Notes: a model not told the origin generated them from the sequence alone. A stretch of 64,000 nucleotides of DNA from Photorhabdus asymbiotica (GCF_003634575.1 NZ_RBLJ01000004.1:682001-746000); one strand, 5' to 3'; shown: positions 16,270 to 26,467, numbered from the stretch's first letter. Made by a program: numbers and translations.

Positions 16270-17958
16270 TTGGAGAAAGTCTGGCTAAAACATTATCCGG
16301 CAGATATCCCTGTGGAAATTGACCCGGATCGTTATGCATCATTGGTTGAAATGTTTGAAAATGCCGTAGCGCACTATGCAGATCAACCTGCGTATATAAA
16401 TATGGGTGAGGTTATGACCTTCCGTAAGTTGGAGGAGCGTAGCCGGGCGTTTGCTGCTTATTTGCAAAATGGTTTGGGATTAAGCAAAGGGGATCGTATT
16501 GCATTGATGATGCCAAACTTGTTGCAATACCCTGTTGCTTTGTTTGGTTCTTTGCGCGCAGGTTTGGTTGTCGTAAACGTAAATCCTTTGTATACGCCAC
16601 GCGAACTTGAACATCAGCTTAATGACAGCGGCGCTTCAGCCATTGTGATCGTTTCTAACTTTGCTCATACGCTGGAGAAGATCGTTTTTAATACCAGAGT
16701 TAAGCATGTTATTTTGACGCGTATGGGTGATCAGTTATCTCGTCCTAAAGGTACATTGGTTGATTTTGCTGTGAAATATATCAAACGGTTGGTACCGAAA
16801 TATCACCTGCCTGATGCTATTTCATTTCGTTGTGCGATACATAAAGGTTATCGCATGCAATATGTGAAACCGGATATTAACGGTGATGATTTGGCCTTCC
16901 TGCAATATACTGGTGGCACTACCGGCGTCGCTAAAGGGGCGATGCTGAGTCATCGTAATATGCTAGCAAATCTTGAGCAGGCAAAAGCGGTTTATTCGCC
17001 ATTACTGCGGGTGGGTCAGGAACTAATAGTTACTGCGCTACCGCTTTATCATATATTTGCGTTAATGGTGAACTGTTTGCTACTTATTTACGTGGGTGGA
17101 TGTAATCTTCTGATCACTAATCCGCGTGATATTACAGGGACAGCTAAGGAATTGAGTCGTTATCAGTTCACTTCAGTGACTGGTGTGAATACGTTGTTTA
17201 ACGCTTGGTTAAATAATGAAGAATTTAAGAAGCTTGATTTTTCCGCATTGCGTCTTGTTGTTGGTGGTGGTATGCCAGTTCAGAAAACAGTTGCTGAGAA
17301 GTGGGCTAAAGTGACGGGAAGGACTCTTCTTGAGGGATATGGTTTGACAGAGTGCTCACCATTGGTTTCCTGTAATCCTTATAACGTGAAAAATTACACT
17401 GGTAGTATAGGCTTTCCAGTGTCTTCAACGGACATCAAACTTACCGATGATGATGGTAATGAGGTACCAATAGGCCAGCAGGGAGAACTGTGGGTCCGCG
17501 GCCCACAGGTTATGGTGGGTTATTGGAATCGCCCTGATGCGACAGACGAAGTATTGAAAGATGGCTGGGTAGCAACGGGTGATATTGCGAATATCAATGA
17601 ACAAGGTTTTATTCATATCGTAGATCGTAAGAAAGATATGATTTTGGTTTCTGGTTTCAATGTGTATCCTAATGAAGTTGAAGATGTTGTATCAGCTCAC
17701 CCGAAAGTGCTAGAGTCAGCAGCAATAGGTGTACCAAGTGAAAGCTCCGGTGAAACCGTTAAAGTATTTGTGGTTCGGATAGATTCCAGTTTGACCGAGG
17801 ATGAACTTAAAACGCATTGTCGTCGTTATCTGACAGGTTATAAGGTACCTAAAATCATTGAGTTCCGGGATGAATTACCTAAATCTAATGTAGGTAAAAT
17901 TCTTCGAAGGGAACTGCGAGGTGAAGAGGAAAAAGTAAGGAATGCAGTTGTAGCCTGA
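16270..17958 (+). CDS. fadD: FadD acyl-CoA ligase; probable StlB (cinnamoyl-CoA ligase) of the stilbene pathway
   Basis: 562 residues closely following E. coli FadD along the whole length, including the TTG start (AGGAG upstream). AMP-binding signatures are [16 protein letters not shown] (about 214-229), [11 protein letters not shown] and the C-terminal lysine motif [12 protein letters not shown]. It activates fatty acids as acyl-CoA for beta-oxidation at the inner membrane. From memory, the gene at this chromosomal place in P. luminescens was named stlB for activating cinnamate in isopropylstilbene synthesis; stlCDE lie about 31 kb downstream in this window. A double role in fat breakdown and stilbene starter supply is therefore plausible. 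The order fadD-rnd matches E. coli. Confidence 0.93.
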   Translation: MEKVWLKHYPADIPVEIDPDRYASLVEMFENAVAHYADQPAYINMGEVMTFRKLEERSRAFAAYLQNGLGLSKGDRIALMMPNLLQYPVALFGSLRAGLVVVNVNPLYTPRELEHQLNDSGASAIVIVSNFAHTLEKIVFNTRVKHVILTRMGDQLSRPKGTLVDFAVKYIKRLVPKYHLPDAISFRCAIHKGYRMQYVKPDINGDDLAFLQYTGGTTGVAKGAMLSHRNMLANLEQAKAVYSPLLRVGQELIVTALPLYHIFALMVNCLLLIYVGGCNLLITNPRDITGTAKELSRYQFTSVTGVNTLFNAWLNNEEFKKLDFSALRLVVGGGMPVQKTVAEKWAKVTGRTLLEGYGLTECSPLVSCNPYNVKNYTGSIGFPVSSTDIKLTDDDGNEVPIGQQGELWVRGPQVMVGYWNRPDATDEVLKDGWVATGDIANINEQGFIHIVDRKKDMILVSGFNVYPNEVEDVVSAHPKVLESAAIGVPSESSGETVKVFVVRIDSSLTEDELKTHCRRYLTGYKVPKIIEFRDELPKSNVGKILRRELRGEEEKVRNAVVA

Positions 17959-17975
17959 CCCTTTTCATAATACTT

Positions 17976-18019
17976 ATAAGCACGACAACGCCGGTTTCAT
18001 CCGGCGTTGTCGTGCTTAT
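17976..18019 (+). terminator. Strong fadD terminator hairpin
   Basis: A perfect 19-bp stem (ATAAGCACGACAACGCCGG and its complement) with the six-base loop TTTCAT, directly after fadD and about 28 bases before rnd. The tail is TTCC, so it may slow or partly end transcription. Confidence 0.75.
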
Positions 18020-18046
18020 TCCATGAATGGCTAAGAGAACTATGTT

Positions 18047-19174
18047 TTGAATTATCAGTTGATCACCACAGATGCTCAGTTGCAACAAGTCTGCGAAAGA
18101 GCGAAAGAATACGCAAAAATAGCATTGGATACTGAATTTGTACGCACACGGACGTATTACCCCCAATTAGGTTTGATACAACTGTATGATGGCGAACAAC
18201 TTTCTCTGATAGATCCGCTTAATATCACTAACTGGCAACCTTTTCGTGAATTAATTACCAATCCTCAGATATTGAAGTTTCTGCATGCTGGTAGTGAAGA
18301 TTTAGAAGTCTTTTTGAATGCTTTTCAATGTCTGCCGGAACCGATGATTGATACTCAAGTCCTTGCTGCTTTTATCGGGCATCCTCTTTCATGTGGTTTT
18401 GCCGCATTAGTGGCTGAATATATCCATGTCGAATTGGATAAAAGCGAATCTCGTACTGATTGGCTTGCTCGTCCATTAAGTGAAAAGCAGTGCGAATATG
18501 CGGCAGCGGATGTTTATTATCTGCTGCCCTTGGCTGATATCTTGATAACTGCGACAACCCAGGCCGGATATATGGAAGCGGCGATAGGGGAGTGTGAGCT
18601 TATTAGTCAACGCCGCAGGGAGATATTAGCCCCGGAATGTGCTTATAAACAGATAGGTAATATCTGTCAATTACGACCCCAACAGCTGGCGTGTTTGAAA
18701 ATGCTGGCGGCATGGCGTTTGAATCAGGCCAGAGAGCGTAATTTGGCGGTGAACTTTGTTATTCGTGAAGAAAACTTATGGCAGGTAGCACGTTATATGC
18801 CAACCTCTTTAGCAGAATTGGATGCGTTGGGATTGAGTGGACAGGAGATTCGTTGTCATGGGCGTCGTTTGTTGGCAATGGTGGCTGAAAGTGAAAATAT
18901 TCCAGAAAGCGAATGTCCTCCACCAGTGACAAACTTGATTGATCAACCTGGTTATCGCAAAGCGTTTAAGGATATTAAGGCACTGATCAGTCAGGTAAGT
19001 GAACAGCATAAATTTAATTCAGAGTTACTGGCGTCTCGTCGTCAGATTAATCAGTTACTCAGTGCTCACTGGAAGTTGAAGCAATTAAATGGCAAACCTG
19101 AATTGCTCAGTGGATGGCGAGGAGGATTGCTGGCTGAACCAGTCGCAGAGATTCTGGCGAATTATCCTAATTAA
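18047..19174 (+). CDS. rnd: Ribonuclease D
   Basis: 375 residues with a TTG start, as in E. coli. The DEDD exonuclease motifs are ALDTEFVRTRTYYPQLGLIQL (about 25-45), FLHAGSEDLEVF and the Tyr-containing CEYAAADVYYLLPL. Two HRDC domains follow in the C-terminal half. It is a 3'-5' exoribonuclease trimming tRNA and other small RNA precursors in the cytoplasm. Confidence 0.95.
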   Translation: MNYQLITTDAQLQQVCERAKEYAKIALDTEFVRTRTYYPQLGLIQLYDGEQLSLIDPLNITNWQPFRELITNPQILKFLHAGSEDLEVFLNAFQCLPEPMIDTQVLAAFIGHPLSCGFAALVAEYIHVELDKSESRTDWLARPLSEKQCEYAAADVYYLLPLADILITATTQAGYMEAAIGECELISQRRREILAPECAYKQIGNICQLRPQQLACLKMLAAWRLNQARERNLAVNFVIREENLWQVARYMPTSLAELDALGLSGQEIRCHGRRLLAMVAESENIPESECPPPVTNLIDQPGYRKAFKDIKALISQVSEQHKFNSELLASRRQINQLLSAHWKLKQLNGKPELLSGWRGGLLAEPVAEILANYPN

Positions 19175-19194
19175 TGCATCAGATGAGAGTAATT

Positions 19195-19224
19195 GCTTTA
19201 GCCTGCGCGATATCAGGCTAAAGC
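19195..19224 (+). terminator. rnd terminator
   Basis: GCTTTAGCCTG - CGCGATAT - CAGGCTAAAGC, an 11-bp stem about 20 bases after the rnd stop. The T tract is poor. Confidence 0.5.
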
Positions 19225-19293
19225 GTGCGGGTGGGGTTCTCATTTAGAGTTACCCCATCTCAAGCTGTTACATAATCGACTTGGTGATTTTGA

Positions 19294-19375
19294 TATACCC
19301 AATAGATTTCAATTTGCAGCGCGGCGGCAAGTGAACGCAGCCAACAAAGCAACAACTTGAAAGATGAAGGGTATA
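19294..19375 (+). repeat. Short-form ERIC element (82 bp)
   Basis: ERIC ends retained, central palindrome of about 45 bases missing, same deletion boundary as the copy at 9481-9562. It lies between the convergent rnd and minE. Confidence 0.85.
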
Positions 19376-19409
19376 ACAGTTGATGATAAAACAACCTTAT
19401 TCACCCACG

Positions 19410-19679
19410 TTATTTCTGAACTTCTTCTGCCTCAGGTAATGTTATATTAAGCTCCAGTACGGAGATGTCATCACCTTTCTGTTCAAATTGCACAGAGAGC
19501 ATTTCAGGGTCTACTTGTATATATTTACAGATTACGGCTAGGATATCCCGTTTCATATCAGGCAGATAGGCTGGTTCAGAATCACCACGGCGACGTTCTG
19601 CTACGATAATTTGCAGCCGCTCCTTAGCAATATTCGCTGTCGTCTTTTTCCTCGACAGAAAGAAATCTAGTAAAGCCAT
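19410..19679 (-). CDS. minE: MinE, division topological specificity factor
   Basis: 89 residues. The N-terminal membrane-targeting and anti-MinCD helix ([28 protein letters not shown]) and the C-terminal dimerisation domain (LEL.ITLPE) are intact. MinE drives MinD pole-to-pole oscillation so that FtsZ rings form at midcell. It is last in the minCDE operon, three bases after minD. Confidence 0.97.
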   Translation of the reverse strand: MALLDFFLSRKKTTANIAKERLQIIVAERRRGDSEPAYLPDMKRDILAVICKYIQVDPEMLSVQFEQKGDDISVLELNITLPEAEEVQK

Positions 19680-19682
19680 GTT

Positions 19683-20495
19683 TTACCCCCCAAACAGGCG
19701 CTTTAAGAAGCCCTTTTTCTCTTCTTCAATGAAACGGAAAGGCCGCTCTTCGCCCAATAAACGTTCAACAGTATCTGCATACGCTTTTCCTGCATCGGAT
19801 TCCGTATCTAAAATAACCGGCTCTCCTTGGTTGGATGAACGCAGCACAGATTGATCTTCAGGAATAACACCAATTAAAGGAATACATAAAATTTCCAGAA
19901 CATCTTCCATACTGAGCATATCACCACGGCTTACACGTCCGGGATTATAACGGGTCAGTAGTAGATGCTCTTTAATTGGATCTTCACCGCGTTCAGCGCG
20001 TCGTGATTTAGAGGCCAAAATACCCAGAATGCGGTCTGAATCGCGTACTGAAGAGACTTCAGGGTTAGTTGTGATGATGGCTTCATCGGCAAAATAGAGC
20101 GCGATTAATGCTCCACTTTCAATTCCGGCTGGAGAATCACAGATAATAAAATCAAAACCTTGTTTATCTAGATCGAGTAGAACTTGCTCAACGCCTTCAG
20201 TAGTGAGAGCGTCTTTATCGCGAGTTTGTGATGCGGGCAAGATATAAAGATTTTCAGTACGTTTATCCTTGATTAATGCTTGATTAAGGGACACATCGCC
20301 TTGAATAACATTTACGAAGTCGTAAACTACGCGTCGTTCACACCCCATAATCAGATCGAGATTGCGCAGACCGATATCAAAATCGATAACAACGGTTTTT
20401 TTTCCTCTTTGGGCAAGGCCAGTAGCAATGGCCGCGCTTGAAGTGGTTTTGCCAACGCCACCTTTACCTGATGTAACAACAATAATGCGTGCCAT
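19683..20495 (-). CDS. minD: MinD, septum-site-determining ATPase
   Basis: 270 residues with the deviant Walker A GKGGVGKTT at the N-terminus, DSPAGIESGA in the middle and a C-terminal amphipathic membrane-targeting helix (KKGFLKRLFGG). It binds membrane as an ATP dimer and recruits MinC. Middle gene of minCDE. Confidence 0.98.
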   Translation of the reverse strand: MARIIVVTSGKGGVGKTTSSAAIATGLAQRGKKTVVIDFDIGLRNLDLIMGCERRVVYDFVNVIQGDVSLNQALIKDKRTENLYILPASQTRDKDALTTEGVEQVLLDLDKQGFDFIICDSPAGIESGALIALYFADEAIITTNPEVSSVRDSDRILGILASKSRRAERGEDPIKEHLLLTRYNPGRVSRGDMLSMEDVLEILCIPLIGVIPEDQSVLRSSNQGEPVILDTESDAGKAYADTVERLLGEERPFRFIEEEKKGFLKRLFGG

Positions 20496-20518
20496 GAAGT
20501 AATTCCTTATTAAAAGGG

Positions 20519-21202
20519 CTAGATTAAAGGTTCGATAGTTAATTCATTATTTACCAGGCTAAGTTTTGCGGCTTTTCCTGCTAATTCAGTTGGAATATTA
20601 TCGCCGAGCCAATATTGTCCTGCTATAGAGACTAGCTCAGCGTTTAAATGGGTACAAAAAACTTGACATTCCTGATCACCAGATGCACCAGCTAATGCTC
20701 GGCCACGCATCATGCCATAAATATGAATGTTGCCGTCTGCAATCAATTCTGCACCGGTGCTCACATTACTCGTGACAATAAGATCACTTCCTTGAGCATA
20801 AATTCTTTGGCCTGAACGAACTGGTAAATTAATTATGCGGGTCTTTTTGGCAGAAGGTTCTGTCGGTTTATTTTCCTGTGCCAGAACTCTTTGTTTTTTG
20901 CCCTCATTCAACAGCGGTAAGGATGCTTGTATTACCGCCCGGCGTTGCTTCTCATCACGGCAACCGCTAATTCCGACAACACGGAGCCCTGCTGAACCAA
21001 TAGCATGATGCAAAGCTTTTAAATCAGCTTCTGCCGGCAGAGCGGAGATATTAATGACAACAGGCGCATTTTTCAGGAAATCCGGTGCTTGTTCCACCTT
21101 TTCCTGTAGGGCCTGTAGGATAATTTCAGGTTGGTCATTGTATAAATGAACGACTGAAAGTGTAAAATTACTGCCTTTTAGCTCAATTGGCGACTGTGAC
21201 AT
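20519..21202 (-). CDS. minC: MinC, FtsZ inhibitor
   Basis: 227 residues: N-terminal FtsZ-inhibiting domain (about 1-110), a linker rich in Lys/Thr/Pro, and the C-terminal beta-helix that binds MinD ([36 protein letters not shown] region, about 125-227). First gene of the operon; ycgL is divergent upstream, as in E. coli. Confidence 0.97.
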   Translation of the reverse strand: MSQSPIELKGSNFTLSVVHLYNDQPEIILQALQEKVEQAPDFLKNAPVVINISALPAEADLKALHHAIGSAGLRVVGISGCRDEKQRRAVIQASLPLLNEGKKQRVLAQENKPTEPSAKKTRIINLPVRSGQRIYAQGSDLIVTSNVSTGAELIADGNIHIYGMMRGRALAGASGDQECQVFCTHLNAELVSIAGQYWLGDNIPTELAGKAAKLSLVNNELTIEPLI

Positions 21203-21341
21203 CTATCCTGACTCAGATTCAGCAAATTTGAGATCCCCAGAAACAACATCTGGGATGCGATATTTTGAAATACAATAAACATGTTATAATTACTGAATTA
21301 CTCAAGCAAGTCGCGGCCTTAATTTAAAAGAGTTTATTATA

Positions 21342-21614
21342 ATGATTTGTGTGATTTACAGAAGTCCGAACCGAGAGCAAACATACCTTTATATTGAAAA
21401 AAGAGATGATTTCTCTCGTGTTCCTGAAGAGTTACTAAAAAGCTTTGGTCGGCCCCAATATGCAATGACTATCTCCTTGGCAGCTAGAAAAAAACTGGCA
21501 GGCGCTGATATAGAAAAAGTAAAAATATCGTTAGTTGAACAGGGTTTTTACCTACAAATCCCCCCTCCGGTCGAAAATTTAATGAATCAACATCTGGATC
21601 AGATGAAAAAATAA
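21342..21614 (+). CDS. ycgL: YcgL family protein
   Basis: 90 residues starting [28 protein letters not shown], characteristic of the conserved YcgL family of unknown function. It is divergent from minC and followed by ycgM and ycgN, the standard enterobacterial order. Cytoplasmic. Confidence 0.9.
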   Translation: MICVIYRSPNREQTYLYIEKRDDFSRVPEELLKSFGRPQYAMTISLAARKKLAGADIEKVKISLVEQGFYLQIPPPVENLMNQHLDQMKK

Positions 21615-21854
21615 GAAAATCTGAGAATTTGATGAGTAAAATTAACTTTCATTGCGGTTTTATTGACCACTAAAATATTAACTGGGTGCAGTGTTTTCAA
21701 GGGAAAACAGCGTAGAATTGTACCTGTCTGGCCATCGAGTAATCCGGAGGATAGATTTCCTCTGAATGCCGCGAGTGCGTTATTCCTAATGATGTAGTGC
21801 AGCAAATGCTATAATCAGAGGTACCTGATAGACCAGACAGAGTGAGAAATGAGT

Positions 21855-22511
21855 ATGTATCAGCACAGAGACTGGCAGGGCGCATTACTGGATCTTCCAG
21901 TTAACAAAGTTGTTTGTGTTGGCAGTAATTACGCTAAACATATTAAAGAGATGGGTTTTCAGCCGGCGGAGGAGCCGGTCATTTTCATTAAACCGGAAAC
22001 TGCATTGTGTGATATACATCAGCCAATTGCAATTCCAAAAGATTTTGGTGTTGTTCATCACGAAGTTGAACTGGCTGTGTTGATAGGCACACAATTGAAA
22101 CAAGCAAATGAGGAGCGTGTTGGTATAGCAATTGCCGGTTTTGCTGTCGCATTAGATCTTACCTTGCGTGATTTGCAGTCTAAATTCAAGAAAGCAGGTC
22201 AGCCGTGGGAAAAAAGTAAAGCGTTTGATGGTTCTTGCCCGATATCCGGGTTTATTCGGATGAGTAGTTTTGGTGATCCGCAGAATGCTCGGCTTTCACT
22301 GACTGTTAATGACGAACTGCGGCAGAATGGTAATACCAACGATATGCTGACACCCATCATTCCCCTGATCAGCTATATATCGCGTTTTTTCACTTTGCGG
22401 CCAGGAGATGTGATTCTCACCGGTACACCGGAAGGTGTTGGATCATTGGAGTCCGGAGATATGTTAAAGGTTACTCTGAATGATAATTCACTCACCACAA
22501 GAGTGATTTGA
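21855..22511 (+). CDS. ycgM: Fumarylacetoacetate hydrolase family protein YcgM
   Basis: 218 residues from the ATG at 21855, preferred over one two codons upstream because GAGAAATGAG is then spaced properly and E. coli YcgM also starts MYQH. Metal ligands of the FAH fold are visible in VHHEVELAVLIG. Other core motifs are VCVGSNYAKHIKEMG, AFDGSCPISGFI and VILTGTPEGVG. FAH-family enzymes cleave or decarboxylate acyl-pyruvates and oxaloacetate; the substrate here is not known. Confidence 0.9.
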   Translation: MYQHRDWQGALLDLPVNKVVCVGSNYAKHIKEMGFQPAEEPVIFIKPETALCDIHQPIAIPKDFGVVHHEVELAVLIGTQLKQANEERVGIAIAGFAVALDLTLRDLQSKFKKAGQPWEKSKAFDGSCPISGFIRMSSFGDPQNARLSLTVNDELRQNGNTNDMLTPIIPLISYISRFFTLRPGDVILTGTPEGVGSLESGDMLKVTLNDNSLTTRVI

Positions 22512-22536
22512 ATAATATTAAGGAATAGTAGAAGTT

Positions 22537-22971
22537 ATGTCTCAGCCTTTCTGGCAGGTAAAAACTCTGGATCAGATGACGGATGAAGAATGGGAATCAT
22601 TATGTGATGGATGTGGGCAGTGCTGTCTGCATAAGTTGATGGATGATGATACCGATGAAATTTATTTCACTAATGTTGCCTGTAATCAGCTCAATATAAA
22701 AACTTGTCAGTGTAAAAATTATGAAGACCGTTTTAGATATGAGCCAGATTGTATCAAACTGACCCGTTATAATTTGCCGACTTTTGAGTGGTTGCCACTG
22801 ACTTGTGCGTATCGTTTGCTTGCAGAAGGGAAGACATTGTTACCCTGGCATCCACTGATTAAAGGGTCTAAATCCGCAATGCATAGTGAAAGAATCTCGG
22901 TCAGGCATATTGCAGTACGGGAAATTGATGTTGTGGAATGGGAAGACCACATTTTGAATAAGCCGAAATAA
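22537..22971 (+). CDS. ycgN: UPF0260 Cys-cluster protein YcgN
   Basis: 144 residues with the family Cys pattern [12 protein letters not shown] (about 23-34) and [14 protein letters not shown], the YkgJ-type putative Fe-S or zinc-binding motif. Function unknown. It follows ycgM by 25 bases and is probably co-transcribed. Confidence 0.92.
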   Translation: MSQPFWQVKTLDQMTDEEWESLCDGCGQCCLHKLMDDDTDEIYFTNVACNQLNIKTCQCKNYEDRFRYEPDCIKLTRYNLPTFEWLPLTCAYRLLAEGKTLLPWHPLIKGSKSAMHSERISVRHIAVREIDVVEWEDHILNKPK

Positions 22972-23166
22972 TGGTTTAATTAACTGTAATTTAATAAATT
23001 ATTTTTCTATGTTTCCCTCGTTGGGATAGTTGTGATTTTGCTCTGGAGCTAAGTTATCCAATGGGTGTATCTATCGAAATTAACTAAAGGTTGATTGTAT
23101 ATAATTGCATCTATACTATTACCATTAGGTAATTAAACCTGTGGTTTATTAGAGGAAGCATAAAAT

Positions 23167-23805
23167 ATGCCAAGATATTCGGAAAACATAGAAAAAATTA
23201 CCAATGATTTCAGTTGTTTGAATGAGCCAGAGCTCAACCGCGCTCTTTATAGTATCCTTGATTCCTCTGGTACTGATATTGTGCATGATGTGAATGAGCT
23301 CATTCTTCCACCGGGCTACCGATTGGTCAGGGTTGATAGCAGGTTAGATTTGGATATAGATGAACCTCACTTTGAATTGGCGTTACTGAGTGACGATGCA
23401 AAAGAAGTTGTTTACTACAACAAAGTCATTGTGATGAATGATTTGGTGCTTAATTGCAGCCCTGTATCGCAAACGCTTGTGTGGCGAACGAAAAAACCAA
23501 AACATAAAGCGGCGTTAAGTGATTTAGCAGCTAAAATTTTTTTCCACTACCTAATTAAAACATATGATGTAGTTGCTTCAAACGTCAACCAAATAATAGA
23601 CGATATCTCTTTTTGGCAAGCGCGAATGTATGAAGCATTACAGTTTGGGCTTTATGTTTACGGTTATGATGTTATGACTTGTGAATTAAGAAATATCTTA
23701 GCTGAGGATGATGTTGGTAAAGAGCAGAGTTGGTTATGGGGTGATGCAGAATATTATATGGATAGATTAGCGATTATTTCCAAGATCACATTGCCTAATA
23801 AGTAA
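23167..23805 (+). CDS. Hypothetical protein, no recognised family
   Basis: 212 residues, acidic, without signal peptide or transmembrane segments. AGAGGAAGC precedes the ATG. A compact alpha/beta segment (about 45-110, ending in LVWRTKKPKHKAAL) is followed by a helical part rich in aromatic residues. It sits convergent to another unrecognised gene at a break in synteny: ycgN and hslJ-ldhA are far apart in E. coli. Codon use is more AT-rich than the neighbours, in keeping with acquisition. It and the facing gene could form a functional pair, but nothing in the sequence proves it. Confidence 0.6.
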   Translation: MPRYSENIEKITNDFSCLNEPELNRALYSILDSSGTDIVHDVNELILPPGYRLVRVDSRLDLDIDEPHFELALLSDDAKEVVYYNKVIVMNDLVLNCSPVSQTLVWRTKKPKHKAALSDLAAKIFFHYLIKTYDVVASNVNQIIDDISFWQARMYEALQFGLYVYGYDVMTCELRNILAEDDVGKEQSWLWGDAEYYMDRLAIISKITLPNK

Positions 23806-23836
23806 TTAATTGTATCAGGTTATATCTGAGGTTAAT

Positions 23837-23866
23837 ATAATGGTTCGAACTAACTCGAACCATTAT
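23837..23866. terminator. Bidirectional terminator between two hypothetical genes
   Basis: ATAATGGTTCGA - 6-base loop - TCGAACCATTAT, a perfect 12-bp stem midway between the convergent stops at 23805 and 23874, with AT-rich tails on both sides. Confidence 0.7.
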
Positions 23867-23873
23867 CAATTAA

Positions 23874-24494
23874 TTAGAAAGCATTGGAAATCCAAGAATT
23901 AATTCTCTCAAAGAAGGATTTAATTGTCTCCCATGCTCTATTTAGCCACTCAGTAAGTTGTCTGGCTGCATCAAGTATGAAGCTGGAAAGTCTACCAAAT
24001 AAGTTAGAAAAAAAAGTTCCAGTTTTCTCCATGAAGCTTTGTATTGCTGCTCTGGCGTTAGGAAATTGTAACCCGTATTGAATAGCTTTATCGTAGCTTG
24101 TATCAATTTGTCTGTTGTTCTCATCTTTGGTTCTTTGACGAGATTTATTCATGTTATCGATCCAGTCTTGGTCTGCATTGTCTGGATCAGAGATAATCGC
24201 ATTTTGATATTTCTGAGTGCTGTCAATTACACTTGTCTTAGAAACTTGTGATATTGAATTAGCACCAGATTTCACTGAATCTTTTAATTCATTAATAATA
24301 CCGTCTATTTTCTCATTTTCGGTAATATTTACATTTTCATATTGTTCCGCAAGCATATTTGCATATGCCTGGAGTTCAGATGTCGATGGCACAAATGGTT
24401 CAATTTTAGCATCATTTAACATACGTTTTGCGTGTTGACGCATTTCGTTCATTAGGTCGATAAATTGGATATCAGTAAGTGCAATATTTGACAT
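23874..24494 (-). CDS. Hypothetical protein with amphipathic C-terminal helices
   Basis: 206 residues. AAGGAGATAATAC gives a strong ribosome site. The N-terminal 140 residues are polar and helical, rich in Asn, Asp, Gln and Lys. The last 55 residues form several amphipathic helices studded with Phe and Trp (FFSNLFGRLSSFIL, LTEWLNRAWETIKSFF, RINSWISNAF), a pattern seen in membrane-active or pore-forming proteins. There is no classical signal peptide. I do not recognise the family. It could be a secreted membrane-active effector or a surface-binding protein, but this is only an inference from composition. Confidence 0.6.
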   Translation of the reverse strand: MSNIALTDIQFIDLMNEMRQHAKRMLNDAKIEPFVPSTSELQAYANMLAEQYENVNITENEKIDGIINELKDSVKSGANSISQVSKTSVIDSTQKYQNAIISDPDNADQDWIDNMNKSRQRTKDENNRQIDTSYDKAIQYGLQFPNARAAIQSFMEKTGTFFSNLFGRLSSFILDAARQLTEWLNRAWETIKSFFERINSWISNAF

Positions 24495-24773
24495 GTATTA
24501 TCTCCTTGTATTTATTAATAAATTATTTTAAATATAAAAAGTGTAGAACTCTTTATTAGAGTTGGTGGAAATAAGTTAAAAATAAGACGCATTATCTATA
24601 TCTATTTTAATCGATTTTGGTTCGATATATCCATAAATGAATATGATGTAACTTAGATATTGATTTTGAGGTGCCAGAAAATGTTTTCCGGCACCTGCAA
24701 CATAAAACACTTAAATAAAGAGAATTTCACTCTGCAAATGTTTAATGCTAACACTTATAACTGAGCTTTTTGA

Positions 24774-25199
24774 TTACTGAACATAATCCTTTAACTTATA
24801 AACCAGCGTATTATTGTCGTGGGATAGCGTCAGTTTTTGATTTTTCAATGTGACTTTAACACCGTCGGCTAATACTTGACCAATCAGGTAATCCCATTTA
24901 TTTAATTTATCATCAGCGCAAAGCATCTGAGTACTAGCCAGATTCTTAACGGTTAATACACCATTTTTCAGTTTGCCTTGCCCCATAAATAGATTGCACA
25001 TGGAGCCAGAGATATGCATTTTTTCACCGAATTCAATAGTTGGTACGCGGCCATCTTGATTTTTCGCATTTTCACCATTAACACTTACCAGGACAAATCT
25101 GTGATGTTGTAAATCCTCGACTGACACGTTTTCTACCGCTGAGGCTTGGAATGTGGCTAACAATAAAGTTGCTGTTGCCAAAGGTAGTATTTTTTTCAT
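24774..25199 (-). CDS. hslJ: HslJ, META-domain heat-inducible protein
   Basis: 141 residues with an N-terminal signal peptide and a META/HslJ domain (RFVLVSVNGENA, PTIEFGEKMHISGSMCNLFMG, LASTQMLC). In E. coli HslJ is an envelope protein linked to novobiocin tolerance and lies next to ldhA, as here. It follows ldhA by 22 bases with AGGAGATAAAT before its ATG, so the two are probably co-transcribed. Confidence 0.9.
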   Translation of the reverse strand: MKKILPLATATLLLATFQASAVENVSVEDLQHHRFVLVSVNGENAKNQDGRVPTIEFGEKMHISGSMCNLFMGQGKLKNGVLTVKNLASTQMLCADDKLNKWDYLIGQVLADGVKVTLKNQKLTLSHDNNTLVYKLKDYVQ

Positions 25200-25221
25200 A
25201 TTTATCTCCTAATATATTATT

Positions 25222-26226
25222 TTAAGGGTACTTACTAACAATATTCGGGCAATTTTTCCCGTTGATTAATTGCTGGATATTTCTCAGCGTAGTTTCACTG
25301 ATACTGGTCAGGGCTTCTTCTGTCAGGAATGCCTGATGACCGGTAAACAGCACGTTATGACATGAAGACAAACGACGAAAAATATCATCCTGAATCACGT
25401 CATTAGATTTGTCTTCAAAGAAGAGATCGCGTTCATTTTCGTAAACGTCCATACCTAAAGCGCCAATCTTTTGTTGCTTTAATGCAGTAATAGCCGCAGC
25501 GGAATCAATCAAGGCTCCTCGGCTGGTATTGATAATCATTACGCCGTTTTTCATTTTGTTGAAAGCAACTTCATTCAACAGATGATAGTTTTCTGATGTC
25601 AGCGGACAATGAAGAGATATGATATCGGCTTGTGCATATAGAGTATCCAGATCGACATATTCAGCACCGAGATTTAAAACAGTTTGATTGGGGTATGGAT
25701 CATAAGCCAACAAGCGCATACCAAACCCTTTAAGAATACGTAAAGTTGCGACACCAATTTTACCGGTTCCGATAATTCCTGCTGTGCGGTTGTGCATATT
25801 GAAGCCAATCAATCCTTCGAGAGAGAAATTGGCATCACGAGTGCGTTGATAAGCTCGGTGAATACGGCGATTTAAGCACAGTATTAATCCAATGGTATGT
25901 TCAGCAACCGCTTCAGGAGAGTAGGCTGGAACTCGTACAACCTGAATACCAAATTCTTCAGCCGCATCTAGATCGACATTATTAAAACCGGCACAACGCA
26001 ACGCGAGGATTTTGACATTCATTTCAGCCAATTCTTTGAGCACTTCGCGGTCAGCATTGTCGTTAACGAAAATACAAACAGCATCTGCACCAATAGCGTT
26101 TTTGGCAGTTTGTGAACTGAGAGGAAAATCAAAAAACTCAAAATCATAATCAAACCCGAGCTTTTGATTAACCAGCTCCAGATGCTTATAGTCATACTGT
26201 TTGGTACTGTAAACGACTAATTTCAT
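25222..26226 (-). CDS. ldhA: D-lactate dehydrogenase, fermentative
   Basis: 334 residues from the ATG at 26226. A longer frame adds 28 codons, but E. coli LdhA starts MKLAVYSTKQYD, matching MKLVVYSTKQYD here. The D-2-hydroxyacid dehydrogenase fold is complete: substrate-binding ALRCAGFNNVDLD, NAD loop GIIGTGKIGVAT (about 150), catalytic Arg in INTSRGALIDS and His in TGHQAFLTEEAL (about 295). It reduces pyruvate to D-lactate during anaerobic growth. Confidence 0.96.
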   Translation of the reverse strand: MKLVVYSTKQYDYKHLELVNQKLGFDYDFEFFDFPLSSQTAKNAIGADAVCIFVNDNADREVLKELAEMNVKILALRCAGFNNVDLDAAEEFGIQVVRVPAYSPEAVAEHTIGLILCLNRRIHRAYQRTRDANFSLEGLIGFNMHNRTAGIIGTGKIGVATLRILKGFGMRLLAYDPYPNQTVLNLGAEYVDLDTLYAQADIISLHCPLTSENYHLLNEVAFNKMKNGVMIINTSRGALIDSAAAITALKQQKIGALGMDVYENERDLFFEDKSNDVIQDDIFRRLSSCHNVLFTGHQAFLTEEALTSISETTLRNIQQLINGKNCPNIVSKYP

Positions 26227-26467
26227 GGAATTATCTCCGCTATAATTTAAGTAGCTAATAAATTGTTTAGAGCTTAAATTATTGCTGACGTAAAGGGTTA
26301 AATAAACCAATAAATTAAGTAACTCTATGGGTGTATTGCTTGCTGCTTCCCTATATGTTCAACATAATTCTCTTAGTAATCAATGTCTTAGTTTAAGGCG
26401 TGTCTACTAAATTATGGAATAATAATAGAAGTAACCGATCTAAGGCTTAATAAGAAGAGGCAGTGAT

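Noticed and set aside
24669-24696. Hairpin AGGTGCC...GGCACCT in the gap before hslJ's downstream side
   Set aside because: It pairs well but lacks a T tract on either strand and lies upstream of one gene and far downstream of the other; no role can be assigned.
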